Notes: generated from the sequence alone by a model not told the origin. DNA of 64,000 bases from Pseudomonadota bacterium (GCA_023458315.1 JAEXAH010000142.1:1-64000); one strand, 5' to 3'; shown: positions 18,441 to 28,440, counted from the first letter of the stretch. Program-made: numbers and translations.

Positions 18441-20084
18441 TTACGGCACCATCCACGGCGTCACGTAAGCCTGGAACATGGTGATCAGGCCGATGATGAT
18501 GACAAAGGCGATGCTGTGCTTGACCGTGAAGCGGAACAGGTTGGATTCCTGGCCGACCAGACCCACGGCGGCACAGGCGACCGCGATGGATTGCGGGCTG
18601 ATCATCTTGCCGGTGACGCCGCCGGTGGTGTTGGCGGCCACCAGCAGGGTTTCCGGCGCGCCGATCTGATGGGCGGTGGTCGCCTGCAACGAGCAGAACA
18701 GCGCGTTGGACGAGGTATCCGAACCGGTCAGGAACACGCCCAGCCAGCCGAGGATCGGCGAGAAGAACGGGAACGCGGCGCCGGTACCGGCCAGCAGCAG
18801 GGCCAGGGTCGAGGACAGGCCCGAGTAATTGGCGACGAAGGCGAAGGCCAGAACGGTGCCGATGGTGTAGATCGGGCGCTTCAGCTCGTTCAGGGTTTCG
18901 ACGAAGATCTTGACGCCCTGGGCCGGGTTCAGCTTGAGCACGGCCATGGAGATCAGCGCCGACAACAGGATGGCGGTGCCGGTGGCCGAGATCAGGTTGA
19001 GATCGTAAACGGCGGGCATGGCGGTGGCCTTGGCCACGATCGGCTCGCCCTTGGTGACAAGCTTGTCCAGACCCGGGATGGGGAAGGACAGAACAGTGTC
19101 GGCCAGCGCGCCGCCCTTGACGAACAGCGCCTTGAAATCCTTCAGCGACCAGATGGTGACGACCGCGGTCAGGATCAGGAACGGCGACCACGCCTTGAAG
19201 ATCTGGCCGAAGCTGTAATCATGGGAATGACGCTCTTCCTCGGTGATTTCCTTGAAGCGGAAGATGCGCTTGGGCTTCCACACCTTCAGGAACAGGGTCA
19301 GGCTGACCAGCGAGATCAGGGCCGAGGTGATGTCCGGCAGCTCGGGACCGATGAAGTTCGAGGTGAAGAACACGCCGATGGCGAAGCTGACACCCGCAAC
19401 CGTGATGGCCGGCCAGGTTTCCTTGATGCCGCGCCAGCCGTCCATGATGGCGACGATCCAGAACGGCACGATGATCGACAGCAGCGGCAATTGACGACCG
19501 GCCATCTGGCCGATCTTGAACGGATCAAGACCCGTCACCTTGCCCGCCACGATCATGGGAATGCCCATGGCGCCGAACGCCACCGGGGCGGTGTTGGCGA
19601 TCAGGCACAGACCGGCGGCATAGAGCGGGTTGAAGCCCAGGCCGACCAGCAGGGCGGCGGTGATGGCCACCGGGGCGCCGAAACCGGCGGCGCCTTCCAG
19701 GAACGCGCCGAACGAGAAGCCGACCATCAGCATCTGAAGACGCTGGTCCTCGGTGATGGACACCACCGACGCGCGGATGATGTCGAACTGGCCGGTCTTG
19801 ACGGTGATCTTGTACAGGAACACCGCCGCGACGATGATCCAGGCGATCGGCCACAGACCGTACAAAAAGCCGTAACCGGCCGAGGCCAGGGCCATGGGCA
19901 CCGGCATCTGATAGAAGAACACCGCGACCGCCAGGGCGATGGCGACCGTGGCGGTGCCGGCCCAATGGCCCTTCATGCGGAACACCGCCAAAGCGGCGAA
20001 AAAGAAGATGATCGGCAACGAAGCTACCAGCGACGATAGCCACAGATTGCCGGCAGGATCGTAGATCTGCATCCAGGGCTGCAT
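18441..20084 (-). CDS. lldP: L-lactate permease
   Basis: A 547-residue LctP-family transporter expected to import lactate (also glycolate in E. coli) with protons. It begins [20 protein letters not shown] and shows a dozen or more hydrophobic helices. The well-conserved [20 protein letters not shown] segment lies at about residues 125-144, and [13 protein letters not shown] and [20 protein letters not shown] lie near 430-480. Length agrees with the family (about 550). GGGAGG precedes the ATG by four bases. It diverges from an FCD regulator and the lut lactate-oxidation genes, and a candidate shared operator lies between. Confidence 0.95.
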   Translation of the reverse strand: MQPWMQIYDPAGNLWLSSLVASLPIIFFFAALAVFRMKGHWAGTATVAIALAVAVFFYQMPVPMALASAGYGFLYGLWPIAWIIVAAVFLYKITVKTGQFDIIRASVVSITEDQRLQMLMVGFSFGAFLEGAAGFGAPVAITAALLVGLGFNPLYAAGLCLIANTAPVAFGAMGIPMIVAGKVTGLDPFKIGQMAGRQLPLLSIIVPFWIVAIMDGWRGIKETWPAITVAGVSFAIGVFFTSNFIGPELPDITSALISLVSLTLFLKVWKPKRIFRFKEITEEERHSHDYSFGQIFKAWSPFLILTAVVTIWSLKDFKALFVKGGALADTVLSFPIPGLDKLVTKGEPIVAKATAMPAVYDLNLISATGTAILLSALISMAVLKLNPAQGVKIFVETLNELKRPIYTIGTVLAFAFVANYSGLSSTLALLLAGTGAAFPFFSPILGWLGVFLTGSDTSSNALFCSLQATTAHQIGAPETLLVAANTTGGVTGKMISPQSIAVACAAVGLVGQESNLFRFTVKHSIAFVIIIGLITMFQAYVTPWMVP

Positions 20085-20176
20085 GTTTCCTCCCGGTGGG
20101 AACGTCGGCCGTGTGGCCCCCGTTCGGGAAGCCCTGGCCCGGCCATTTTGGAAAGGTTCTTGCCTTCGCGGCCTGC

Positions 20177-20196
20177 TTGGTAAAAAAATATGACCG
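20177..20196. promoter_or_regulatory. Candidate operator of the lactate locus, site 1
   Basis: Read on the minus strand this site is CGGTCATATT, five bases, then ACCAA. The same CGGTCATATT-N5-ACCA arrangement occurs on the plus strand at 20978-20997, before lutA. GGT..ACC half-sites recall operators of GntR/FCD regulators such as LldR. It lies between the divergent lldP and FCD-protein genes. Confidence 0.55.
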
Positions 20197-20306
20197 CTTG
20201 TTGCGAGTGGATAACTCGATTGCTGCGCATTTGTAAATTGGAAAATGCAGCATTAAATTCATCCACCCCCCTGGAGCGGCCATCACACCGGCGCTATGTT
20301 GAATCC

Positions 20307-20906
20307 ATGAGCAACGCGAACCCGCCCGAATCCACCCCTGACGACGCGGTCGACCTGATCGATCCGTTGTCGCGCCTGTTGCATTCGCACCCGGAAACCG
20401 CCTTCGACTACCTGGAATTCCGCCGCCTGCTGGCCGGAACCGCCGCCGCCTACGCCGCCGAACGCGCGTCCGAGGACCAGATCGAACGGCTGCGCCTGTG
20501 CCTGCGCGCCATGGAGGAAGCCCACGCCCTGGACGACCCGGACCAGGAAGCGCAGGTGGACGCCCAGTTCCATCTGGCCTGTTACGAGATGGCGGGCAAT
20601 CCGGTGATGACCCACATCATGCGCCGCCTGTTCGAGATGCTGCGCAGCGGCGTGTTCTACGACCGCGCCGATTTGTACCTGCGCCGCGGCGTGCGCGAGG
20701 GCTTTCTGCGTCAGCACCAGGCCATCTATGCCGCCATCGCCGCCCGCAATCCCGACGCGGCGCGGGCGGCGGCGGATGCCCATCTCGCCTCGACCGCCGA
20801 GGCATTGCGCGAGGCGCAGCGCGCCGACCTGCGCCGCGAAGTTTCCCTGCGCCGCCGCGACGGGCTGGACCTGATGGTCCCCACCCGTCCCCGGCGCGGC
20901 GAGTAG
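20307..20906 (+). CDS. FCD-domain (LldR-like) regulator lacking the HTH domain
   Basis: A 199-residue protein consisting of an FCD ligand-binding domain, as in GntR-family LldR/FadR regulators. It aligns with LldR from just after the DNA-binding domain: DPLSRLLHSHPETAFDYLEF corresponds to the start of the LldR FCD region. Putative ligand or metal residues appear in DAQFHLACYEMAGNP and in FLRQHQAIYAAIAARNPDAA. The usual 70-residue winged helix is missing, and the 222 bp upstream do not encode one in any frame that I can see. ATG 20307 was chosen; a longer frame from 20190 adds only unlikely Cys/Arg-rich residues. It may act by binding a partner regulator, or be a remnant. Confidence 0.75.
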   Translation: MSNANPPESTPDDAVDLIDPLSRLLHSHPETAFDYLEFRRLLAGTAAAYAAERASEDQIERLRLCLRAMEEAHALDDPDQEAQVDAQFHLACYEMAGNPVMTHIMRRLFEMLRSGVFYDRADLYLRRGVREGFLRQHQAIYAAIAARNPDAARAAADAHLASTAEALREAQRADLRREVSLRRRDGLDLMVPTRPRRGE

Positions 20907-20977
20907 GACCGGCTTTCGACCCCTAGCTGAAACCACACGGAAATTTCTGGGCAAAACATTTTACCACTTGTCGAAAT

Positions 20978-20997
20978 CGGTCATATTGGCTAACCAT
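20978..20997. promoter_or_regulatory. Candidate operator of the lactate locus, site 2
   Basis: CGGTCATATT, five bases, then ACCAT on the plus strand, about 45 bp before the lutA start. It repeats the element at 20177-20196 in opposite orientation. Shared sites before lldP and before lutA would let one lactate-responsive regulator control both import and oxidation. Confidence 0.55.
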
Positions 20998-21039
20998 TTC
21001 CAACACCCCGCAGAAGGGTGTCGTCCCAGAGGAAACGCC

Positions 21040-21807
21040 ATGTCCGAGATTGCGCGGCCCCAGCGGCCGAACACCGTCTATTTCTTTGGCACCTGCGTCA
21101 TCGACCTGTTCTATCCCGGAGCCGGTCTGGCGGGCATGGAGCTGTTGCAGCGCCAGGGCCTGCGCGTGGTGTTTCCCGCCGATCAAAGCTGTTGCGGACA
21201 ACCCGCCCGCAATTCCGGCTATCTGGACGAGGCCCGCGCCGTGGCGCTGCGCCAGATCGAAACCTTCCCCAACGACTGGCCCATCGTGGTGCCGTCCGGG
21301 TCATGCGCGGGCATGATGAAGACTCATTATCCCGATCTGTTCGAGGGCCGCCCCGAACACGCGCGGGCCAAGGCGTTTTCCGCCCGCGTCTATGAGCTGA
21401 CCGATTTCCTGGTCAACGTGCTGGACATCAAGCTGGAGGACAAGGGCGAGCCGGTGCGCGTCACTTGGCACGGCTCGTGCCATTCCATGCGCGAGATGGG
21501 CGTGGTCGATCAGCCCAAGTCGCTGTTGCGGCAATTGTCCAACGTCACCCTGGTGGAAAACCCGCGCGAGAAGGAATGCTGCGGCTTCGGCGGCACCTTC
21601 GCGGTGCGCCAGCCGGAAATCTCGGCGGCCATGGTCACGGACAAGGTGGCGGCCATCGAGGAAACCGGCGCGTCGCAAGTGCTGTCGGGCGATTGCGGCT
21701 GCCTGATGAACATCAACGGCGCCATGGACAAGGCCAAGAAGGGCATCGCCGGGCGCCACATCGCCGAATTCCTGTTGGAGCGCACGACCACGGGAGGCGC
21801 CAAGTGA
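21040..21807 (+). CDS. lutA: LutA-type (Fe-S)-binding subunit of L-lactate oxidation
   Basis: A 255-residue protein with two cysteine-rich CCG domains. Signatures: DQSCCGQPARNSGY (about residue 50), KECCGFGGTFAVR (about 180) and SGDCGCLMNINGAM (about 220). In Bacillus LutABC and Shewanella LldEFG this subunit works with LutB and LutC to oxidise L-lactate to pyruvate. AGAGGAAACGCC before the ATG is a good ribosome site, so 21040 is preferred over the longer frame from 20968. The lutB GTG overlaps the stop. The gene sits just after the FCD regulator and a candidate operator, opposite the lactate permease. Confidence 0.93.
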   Translation: MSEIARPQRPNTVYFFGTCVIDLFYPGAGLAGMELLQRQGLRVVFPADQSCCGQPARNSGYLDEARAVALRQIETFPNDWPIVVPSGSCAGMMKTHYPDLFEGRPEHARAKAFSARVYELTDFLVNVLDIKLEDKGEPVRVTWHGSCHSMREMGVVDQPKSLLRQLSNVTLVENPREKECCGFGGTFAVRQPEISAAMVTDKVAAIEETGASQVLSGDCGCLMNINGAMDKAKKGIAGRHIAEFLLERTTTGGAK

Positions 21808-23222
21808 GCGACTTCACGCAACGCGCGCCCATCGCGCTGAACGACCCCACCCTGCGCCGCAATTTCCGCCGGGCCATGGACGGCCTGATGGTCAAGCGTG
21901 CCGCGCAATTCACCGATCCCCAAGCCTGGGCGGCGCTGCGCGAGCGCGGCGCCATGGTCAAGGCCCGCGCCGTCGCCCGCCTGCCGGAATTGCTGGAGCA
22001 GTTGGAAGCCAAGTGCACCGCCAACGGCATTCAGGTGCATTGGGCGGAAAGCACCGCCGAGGCCAACGCCATCGTGCTGGGCATCTTGCAAAAGGCCGGG
22101 GCGAAGAAGGTCATCAAGGGCAAGTCCATGGTGTCCGAGGAAATGGAACTGAACCATTTCCTGGACGGCCACGGCATCAAGGCGGTGGAATCCGACCTGG
22201 GTGAGTACATCATCCAGTTGGCGCACGAAGCGCCCAGCCACATCGTCATGCCCTGCATCCACAAGAACAAGGGCGAGATCGCCCAGTTGTTCGCCGAGAA
22301 CATCGAGGGCCTGGGCTATACCGAGGACGTGGACGCCCTGACCGCCGCCGCCCGCCGGGCACTGCGCGACGAATTCGCCACCGCCGACGCCGGTATCTCC
22401 GGCGTCAACGTGGCGGTGGCCGAGACCGGCACCCTGGTGCTGGTGGAGAACGAGGGCAACGGCCGCCTGTCCACCACCCTGCCGCCGCTGCACATCGCGC
22501 TGATGGGCATCGAAAAGCTGGCGGAAACCCTGGACGACGTGCCGCCGCTGCTGGCGCTGCTGCCGCGTTCCGCCACCGGCCAGCCCATCACCACCTATGT
22601 CAACATGATCACCAGCCCACGCAAGCCGGGCGAAAAGGACGGCCCCCAGGCGGTGCATCTGGTGCTGCTGGACAGCGGCCGTTCGCGCGTTTACGACGAC
22701 CAGGAACTGCGCGACACCCTGCGCTGCATCCGCTGCGGCGCCTGCATGAACCACTGCCCGGTCTACAGCCGGGTCGGCGGCCACACCTACAAATTCGTCT
22801 ATCCCGGCCCCATCGGCAAAATCCTGACGCCGCAGCTTGAGGGCCTGGATTGCGCGGGCGACCAGCCGCACGCCTCGACCCTTTGCAATGCCTGCGTCGA
22901 AGTCTGCCCGGTCAAGATTCCCATCGCCGATCTGCTGGTGCGGCTGCGCACCGAATCGGTGCATCCCGGCGGCAGCGTCGCGGTCAAGGGCGCAGGCTCC
23001 CGGCGGTCGTGGCATGAAACCCTGTCGTGGCGCGGCTGGGCCTTCATGTATGCCCATCCCAAGGTCTACGGAATCGCCACCCGCCTGATGGCCCGCCTGG
23101 GCAATCTGATCCCCGAGAACGCGCCGATGATGCGTCAGTGGACCAAGATCCGCACCAAGCCGAAATTCGCGGGCAAGACCCTGCACGAACTGGCCCGCGA
23201 GAAGGGGTTCGACCATGAGTGA
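21804..23222 (+). CDS. lutB: LutB-type iron-sulfur subunit of L-lactate oxidation
   Basis: A 472-residue protein with an N-terminal LUD domain (about 60-290) and a C-terminal ferredoxin-like part holding two 4Fe-4S motifs, CIRCGACMNHCPVY (about 307-320) and CNACVEVCPV (about 360-369). This is the standard LutB/LldF layout, and length fits. The GTG start at 21804 overlaps the lutA stop (GTGA) and has GGGAGG seven bases upstream; no ATG nearby fits the family N-terminus. Electrons probably pass through its clusters to the quinone pool. lutC overlaps its 3' end by 8 bp. Confidence 0.93.
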   Translation: MSDFTQRAPIALNDPTLRRNFRRAMDGLMVKRAAQFTDPQAWAALRERGAMVKARAVARLPELLEQLEAKCTANGIQVHWAESTAEANAIVLGILQKAGAKKVIKGKSMVSEEMELNHFLDGHGIKAVESDLGEYIIQLAHEAPSHIVMPCIHKNKGEIAQLFAENIEGLGYTEDVDALTAAARRALRDEFATADAGISGVNVAVAETGTLVLVENEGNGRLSTTLPPLHIALMGIEKLAETLDDVPPLLALLPRSATGQPITTYVNMITSPRKPGEKDGPQAVHLVLLDSGRSRVYDDQELRDTLRCIRCGACMNHCPVYSRVGGHTYKFVYPGPIGKILTPQLEGLDCAGDQPHASTLCNACVEVCPVKIPIADLLVRLRTESVHPGGSVAVKGAGSRRSWHETLSWRGWAFMYAHPKVYGIATRLMARLGNLIPENAPMMRQWTKIRTKPKFAGKTLHELAREKGFDHE

Positions 23223-23865
23223 AGCCGCCCGCTCCCGCATTCTCGGCCGTCTGCGCGCCGCGCCGCGCACCGCCGCCCCTGCCCTGCCCGACTGGCAGCC
23301 GCCCGCCTATGACCCGGCCGAGCGCGTCGCACGCTTCTGCTCGGTGCTGGAGGGCTCGCATGCCGAGGTTTACCGCGTCACCCTGGCCGACTGGCCCTAT
23401 CGCCTGCGCACCATCCTGGAGGAGCGCGGCACCACATCGGTGATGTTCGCCCCCAATACCGAGGGCGGCCGCCGTCTGACCTCGGCCTGGGGCGATATCG
23501 GCCCCAAGCTGGTGCCCTATGACAAATCGGTCGAGGAGTTGAAGGACACGCTGGTGCACGGCGTCGAATCCGGCTTCACCACCACCCGCGGCGGCATCGC
23601 CGAGACCGGCACCCTGGTGCTGTGGCCCGACAGCGACGAGCCGCGCCTGCTGTCGCTGCTGCCGCCGCTGCACATCGCCCTGGTGCGCGCCGCCGACATC
23701 GTCGACAACCTGCCGTGCCTGATCCACGCCCAGGGCTGGGCGCAATCCATGCCCACCAACGCCGTGCTGATTTCCGGCCCCAGCAAGACCGCGGACATCG
23801 AACAGACCCTGGCCTATGGCGTCCATGGCCCCAAGGAACTGATCGTCCTGGTGGTCGAGGATTAA
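23215..23865 (+). CDS. lutC: LutC-type subunit of L-lactate oxidation
   Basis: A 216-residue LUD-domain protein, the third subunit of the LutABC lactate utilisation system. The conserved [15 protein letters not shown] segment ([16 protein letters not shown], about 121-136) and [10 protein letters not shown] follow the family pattern and parallel the LUD domain of LutB ([16 protein letters not shown]). The start overlaps the lutB stop by 8 bp, indicating translational coupling. The exact role of LutC is not settled in the literature. A chemoreceptor-like gene starts 7 bp later and belongs to the same transcript. Confidence 0.92.
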   Translation: MSEAARSRILGRLRAAPRTAAPALPDWQPPAYDPAERVARFCSVLEGSHAEVYRVTLADWPYRLRTILEERGTTSVMFAPNTEGGRRLTSAWGDIGPKLVPYDKSVEELKDTLVHGVESGFTTTRGGIAETGTLVLWPDSDEPRLLSLLPPLHIALVRAADIVDNLPCLIHAQGWAQSMPTNAVLISGPSKTADIEQTLAYGVHGPKELIVLVVED

Positions 23866-23872
23866 GGCCGCC

Positions 23873-25606
23873 ATGGCCGACGTGGAATTCGACAACCGGT
23901 TCGGCCAGGAACTTTGCGACGTCTTCGCCGCCGAGTTGGGCCTGACCTGTTCCTTCATGGGCGAAGGCGGCACCATCGTCGCCTCGAGCGCGCGGGAGCG
24001 CATCGGCACCACCCATGCCATCGCCGCCCGCGTCATGGCGGGCGAGATGGAGGAATACGCCGTCACCGCCGAGGAAGCCGCGCGATCCGGCACCATGCGC
24101 GAAGGCGTCAACATGGCCATCGATTTCGAAGGCCGCCGCCTGATCAATTTCGGCATCGCCGGGCCGCTGGGCACCGTGCGGCCGCTGGCCCGCATCGTGC
24201 GCTTCTGCCTGACCTCGCTGTTGCGCACGCGGCAGGAGGAAAAGACCATCATCGAAGCCTTCGCCCGCGAAACCGGCGGCGTCGGCGCCAAGATGATCGA
24301 CATCGCCGAGGACATCGACCACATCGCCGCCCAAGTCACCGGCCAGGGCGCGTTGCTGGCCGAGTTGCAACAGGGCATCCGCGCGCTGTCGGCCAGCAAT
24401 CACCGCATCGTCGGCGACGTGGGCGAAACCCTGGCGGGCGCCCGGGCCGCCGCCGCCGAGGCCGTGGACTCGCAGCAACGGGTGCGCGGCTCGCTGGGCG
24501 GCATCGACCAGTTGGCCAGCATGGTCACGGACAATCGCGGCCTGCTGGTGGAATTGTCCGAGGCGCTGGGCGGCGTGGTCGGCGTCGCCGACGACATCGG
24601 CCGCATCGCCAAGCAGACCAATCTGCTGGCCCTGAACGCCACCATCGAGGCGGCCCGCGCCGGAGAGGCCGGCAAGGGCTTCGCCGTGGTGGCGTCCGAG
24701 GTCAAGGAATTGTCACGCCGCACCGGCAGCGCCACCCAGGAAATCCGCGCGACCCTGGACAAACTGAGCGGCACCGCCCACCGGCTGATCGAACGCGGCG
24801 ACGAAGGCGCCGAGCGCGCGGGCAGCCTGGGCGCCGAAACCCACGCCATCGGCACCACCATCGACCATATCCGCGAGGCCCTGGCCGACATCGCCGGACG
24901 CATCGACCGGGTCAGCAGCGACACCGGCGCCATCAACGACCAATCCGAGCGCATGATCGGCGAGATCGACCGCGCCGCCGCCGCCATCGGCGAATTCGAG
25001 ACGCGGCTGACCCAGGCCCGCACCCGCCTTCAGGATCTGCTGCGATCGGGCGAGCGTCTGGTGGTTCTGACCGCCGAAACCGGCATCGAAACCAGCGAAA
25101 CGCCCTTCGTCGCCCTGGCCCGCGAGAAGGCGGCGGAAATCGGCGTCCTGCTCGAACGCGCGGTGGATGCGGGCGACATCACCCTGGACGCGCTGTTCGA
25201 CGAGGCTTACCGGCCCATCCCCGGCAGCAATCCGCCGCAATACACGTCGCGCTTCACCGAATTCATGGAACGGGTGCTGCCCGCCATCATCGAGCCGGTG
25301 GTGGACAATCACGAACGCGCCATGTTCTGCACCGCCAGCGACCGCAACGGCTATGTCCCGGTGCATAACCGCCGCTATTCCCAGCCCCAGGGCGCCGATC
25401 CCGCCTGGAACGCCGCCCATTGCCGCAACCGCCGCAAGTTCGACGACGAAGTCGGGCTGAAGGCGGCGCGCAACCGCGAGCCGTTCCTGGTGCAAAGCTA
25501 CCGCCGCGACATGGGCGGCGGCCGCACCGTGCTGATCCTCGACGTTTCCGCCCCCATCACCGTCAAGGGCCGCGCCTGGGGCGCGTTGCGTCTTGGCTAT
25601 ATCTGA
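23873..25606 (+). CDS. Soluble methyl-accepting chemotaxis-type sensor in the lactate operon
   Basis: A 577-residue cytoplasmic receptor without transmembrane helices. The first 115 residues resemble the sugar-diacid recognition domain of CdaR-type proteins. The signalling domain (about 130-390) has the conserved hairpin tip [20 protein letters not shown]. The C-terminal 170 residues form a further sensory-looking domain ([20 protein letters not shown]). It begins 7 bp after lutC and is followed 12 bp after its stop by the D-lactate-type dehydrogenase, so it is co-transcribed with lactate oxidation. That suggests taxis or signalling in response to lactate or to redox state, an inference. No methylesterase or CheW genes are near. 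Confidence 0.85.
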   Translation: MADVEFDNRFGQELCDVFAAELGLTCSFMGEGGTIVASSARERIGTTHAIAARVMAGEMEEYAVTAEEAARSGTMREGVNMAIDFEGRRLINFGIAGPLGTVRPLARIVRFCLTSLLRTRQEEKTIIEAFARETGGVGAKMIDIAEDIDHIAAQVTGQGALLAELQQGIRALSASNHRIVGDVGETLAGARAAAAEAVDSQQRVRGSLGGIDQLASMVTDNRGLLVELSEALGGVVGVADDIGRIAKQTNLLALNATIEAARAGEAGKGFAVVASEVKELSRRTGSATQEIRATLDKLSGTAHRLIERGDEGAERAGSLGAETHAIGTTIDHIREALADIAGRIDRVSSDTGAINDQSERMIGEIDRAAAAIGEFETRLTQARTRLQDLLRSGERLVVLTAETGIETSETPFVALAREKAAEIGVLLERAVDAGDITLDALFDEAYRPIPGSNPPQYTSRFTEFMERVLPAIIEPVVDNHERAMFCTASDRNGYVPVHNRRYSQPQGADPAWNAAHCRNRRKFDDEVGLKAARNREPFLVQSYRRDMGGGRTVLILDVSAPITVKGRAWGALRLGYI

Positions 25607-25618
25607 GCATTGGACACC

Positions 25619-28399
25619 ATGAACGCCATCGCCACCAAGACCACCCGCGATTACGACGCGCTCGCCGCCCGCCTGGGCGCCATCGTCCCGGCCGAGCGCC
25701 TGATCCGCGACCCGCTGCGCACCCTGGCCTACGGCACCGACGCCAGCTTCTACCGACTGATCCCGCAGATCGTCATCAAGGCCGACACCGAGGCCGAGGT
25801 GATCGCCATCCTGGCCGAATGCCGCGCCGCCCAGGCCCCCGTCACCTTCCGCGCCGCCGGGACCTCGCTGTCCGGTCAGGCAGTCACCGATTCGGTGCTG
25901 CTGGTGCTGGGCGATGGCTGGAACGGCGTCAAGATCGAGGACGATGGCAAGACCATCCGCCTGCAACCGGGCGTCATCGGCGCCGAGGCCAACCGCCGTC
26001 TGGCCGCCTTCGCCCGCAAGATCGGCCCCGACCCGGCATCCATCGATTCCGCCAAGATCGGCGGCATGGCCGCCAACAATTCGTCGGGCATGTGCTGCGG
26101 CACCGCCGACAATTCCTATCAGACCATGCTGTCGCTGCGGCTGATCCTGGCCGACGGCACCCTGGTGGATACCGGCGATGCCGCCAGCGTTGCCGCCTTC
26201 CGCGCCAGCCATGGCGCGCTGCTGGACGAACTGGCCGAACTGGGCCGCGCCACCCGCGACAACCCGGCCCTGGCCGAGCGCATCCGGTCGAAATTCGCCA
26301 TCAAGAACACCACCGGCTATTCCATCAACGCCCTGGTGGATTTCGAAGACCCCATGGACATCCTGACCCATCTGATGATCGGGTCCGAGGGCACGCTGGG
26401 CTTCATCGCCGAAATCACCTACCGCACCGTGCCCGAGCATGCCCACAAGGCCAGCGCCCTGCTGCTGTTCCCGGACATCGCCGAGGCGTGCCGTGCCGTC
26501 GCCGACCTCAAGCAATCGCCGGTGTCGGCGGTGGAGCTGATGGACCGCCCGGCCCTGCGCTCGGTCGAGGACAAGCCCGGCATGCCCGCCGAGATCATCG
26601 GCGTGGCCGAGGGCGTCACCGCCCTGCTGGTGGAAACCCGCGCAGAGACCGCCGAGGGCCTGACCGCCAACATCGACACCATCAAGCAGGTGCTGGCCGC
26701 CTATGCCACCCTGCATCCGCCCGCCTTCACCGCCGACCCGGACGAGTTCGGCAAGCTGTGGAAGATCCGCAAGGGCCTGTTCCCGGCGGTGGGCGCCGTG
26801 CGCAAGACCGGCACCACGGTGATCATCGAGGACGTGGCGGTGAAGATCCCCGATCTCGCCCAGGCCATGCTTGATCTGCAAGCGCTGTTCGCCAAGCACG
26901 GCTATGCCGAGGCCATCATTTTCGGCCATGCGCTGGACGGCAACGTGCATTTCGTCTTCACCCAGGATTTCGGCATCCGGGCCGAGGTGGACCGCTATGC
27001 CGCCTTCATGGACGACGTTTGCCACCTGATCACCGACAAGTATGACGGCTCGCTGAAGGCCGAGCACGGCACCGGCCGCAACATGGCGCCCTTCGTGGAA
27101 ATGGAATGGGGCCGCGAGGCCACCGCCCTGATGTGGCGCCTGAAGCGGCTGCTGGACCCGGCCAATCTGCTGAACCCCGGCGTCATCCTGGATGACGATC
27201 CCTATGCCCATCTGTGGAACCTCAAGGCGCTGCCCGCCGCCGATCCGCTGGTGGACACCTGCATCGAATGCGGCTTCTGCGAGCGCATGTGCCCCAGCCA
27301 CGGCCTGACGCTGAGCCCGCGCCAGCGCATCACCGGCTGGCGCGAGATTTCCCGCCGCGCCGCCGAGGGCGACAAGGCCGAAGAACTGCGCAAGCTCTAT
27401 GATTACCAAGGCCTGGACACCTGCGCCGCCTGCGGCCTGTGCTCCACCGCCTGCCCGGTCGGCATCGAAACCGGTTTGCTGACCAAGGCGCTGCGTGGCC
27501 GCAAGCTGTCGCCGCTGCAAAAGGCCCTGGGCGGCATGGCCGCCCGCCATTACGGCACCGCCATGGCCGGTGCCCGCGCCGCCCTGGTGGCGGGCCGCGT
27601 CGCCCACGCCCTGACCGGCGGCATGTTCCCCAAGCTGCATGCCTCGCTGACCCATGCGGGCAAGGTCCCGGCGGCCTCGGCCACCACCGGTACGCCGGTG
27701 GTCTATGTGCCGTCCTGCGCCACCCGCACCCTGGGCACCTCGTGGGGCGCCCCTGAATCCGACGCAGTGCCGGAACGCATGACCAAGCTGCTGGAAAAGG
27801 CCGGGTTCCAGGTCATCTTCCCCGACAATCTGGGCAATCTGTGCTGCGGCCAGTCGTTCGAGAGCAAGGGCATGGCCGAACAGGCCGATGCCAAGTCGTC
27901 GGAAATGGAGCGCGCCCTGCTGGCGGCGTCGGACAATGGCCGCATCCCGGTGCTGATGGACGCCTCGGCCTGTACCCTGCGGCTCAAGCGGGTGCTGGAC
28001 AAGCGCCTGACCGTGCATGACAGCATCGAATTCCTGCACGACCACGTCATGCCGCGCCTGGAGATCACCAAGGAAACCCGCCCGGTGCTGGTGCATTTGA
28101 ATTGCTCGGCCCGCCGCATGGGGCTGGACGGCAAGATGGTGGCCTTGGCCAAAGCCTGCGCCGAGCAGGTGGTGGTGCCGGAAGGAATCGGCTGCTGCGG
28201 CTTCGCCGGTGACAAGGGCTTCACCACCCCGGAACTGAACGACCACGCCCTGCGCCGCCTGCCGGAAGCGGTTCCGGCCGATGCCGAGGGCGGCTATTCC
28301 TCCAACCGTACCTGCGAGATCGGCCTGTCCGACCATTCGGGCAAGCCCTATCGCTCGGTCGCCTATCTGCTGGACCGGGTCAGCCGCGCCCGGGAATGA
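25619..28399 (+). CDS. FAD-linked, Fe-S D-lactate dehydrogenase-type oxidase
   Basis: A 926-residue fusion of flavin and iron-sulfur domains. FAD-binding type-4 domain at about 45-230 (FRAAGTSLSGQAV, KIGGMAANNSSGMCCGT); FAD-linked oxidase C-domain to about 520 (GSEGTLGFIAEITYR, AEHGTGRNMAPF); two ferredoxin motifs CIECGFCERMCP (about 547) and CAACGLCSTACPVG (about 600); two C-terminal CCG regions (LCCGQSFESKG about 741, GCCGFAGDKG about 858). This architecture is found in Dld-II-type D-lactate or 2-hydroxyglutarate dehydrogenases. In a lactate operon D-lactate is the best guess. ATG 25619 is chosen over an adjacent TTG at 25610. An inverted repeat follows the stop. Confidence 0.88.
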   Translation: MNAIATKTTRDYDALAARLGAIVPAERLIRDPLRTLAYGTDASFYRLIPQIVIKADTEAEVIAILAECRAAQAPVTFRAAGTSLSGQAVTDSVLLVLGDGWNGVKIEDDGKTIRLQPGVIGAEANRRLAAFARKIGPDPASIDSAKIGGMAANNSSGMCCGTADNSYQTMLSLRLILADGTLVDTGDAASVAAFRASHGALLDELAELGRATRDNPALAERIRSKFAIKNTTGYSINALVDFEDPMDILTHLMIGSEGTLGFIAEITYRTVPEHAHKASALLLFPDIAEACRAVADLKQSPVSAVELMDRPALRSVEDKPGMPAEIIGVAEGVTALLVETRAETAEGLTANIDTIKQVLAAYATLHPPAFTADPDEFGKLWKIRKGLFPAVGAVRKTGTTVIIEDVAVKIPDLAQAMLDLQALFAKHGYAEAIIFGHALDGNVHFVFTQDFGIRAEVDRYAAFMDDVCHLITDKYDGSLKAEHGTGRNMAPFVEMEWGREATALMWRLKRLLDPANLLNPGVILDDDPYAHLWNLKALPAADPLVDTCIECGFCERMCPSHGLTLSPRQRITGWREISRRAAEGDKAEELRKLYDYQGLDTCAACGLCSTACPVGIETGLLTKALRGRKLSPLQKALGGMAARHYGTAMAGARAALVAGRVAHALTGGMFPKLHASLTHAGKVPAASATTGTPVVYVPSCATRTLGTSWGAPESDAVPERMTKLLEKAGFQVIFPDNLGNLCCGQSFESKGMAEQADAKSSEMERALLAASDNGRIPVLMDASACTLRLKRVLDKRLTVHDSIEFLHDHVMPRLEITKETRPVLVHLNCSARRMGLDGKMVALAKACAEQVVVPEGIGCCGFAGDKGFTTPELNDHALRRLPEAVPADAEGGYSSNRTCEIGLSDHSGKPYRSVAYLLDRVSRARE

Positions 28400-28401
28400 T
28401 C

Positions 28402-28434
28402 CCGGTTCCACGAATTTTCGATTCGTGGAACCGG
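28402..28434 (+). terminator. Strong hairpin after the lactate operon
   Basis: CCGGTTCCACGAAT (28402-28415) and ATTCGTGGAACCGG (28421-28434) form a perfect 14-bp stem with a 5-base loop, starting 3 bp after the stop codon. There is no T-run, so intrinsic termination is uncertain; an mRNA 3'-end stabiliser is possible. Confidence 0.6.
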
Positions 28435-28440
28435 CTTGCG

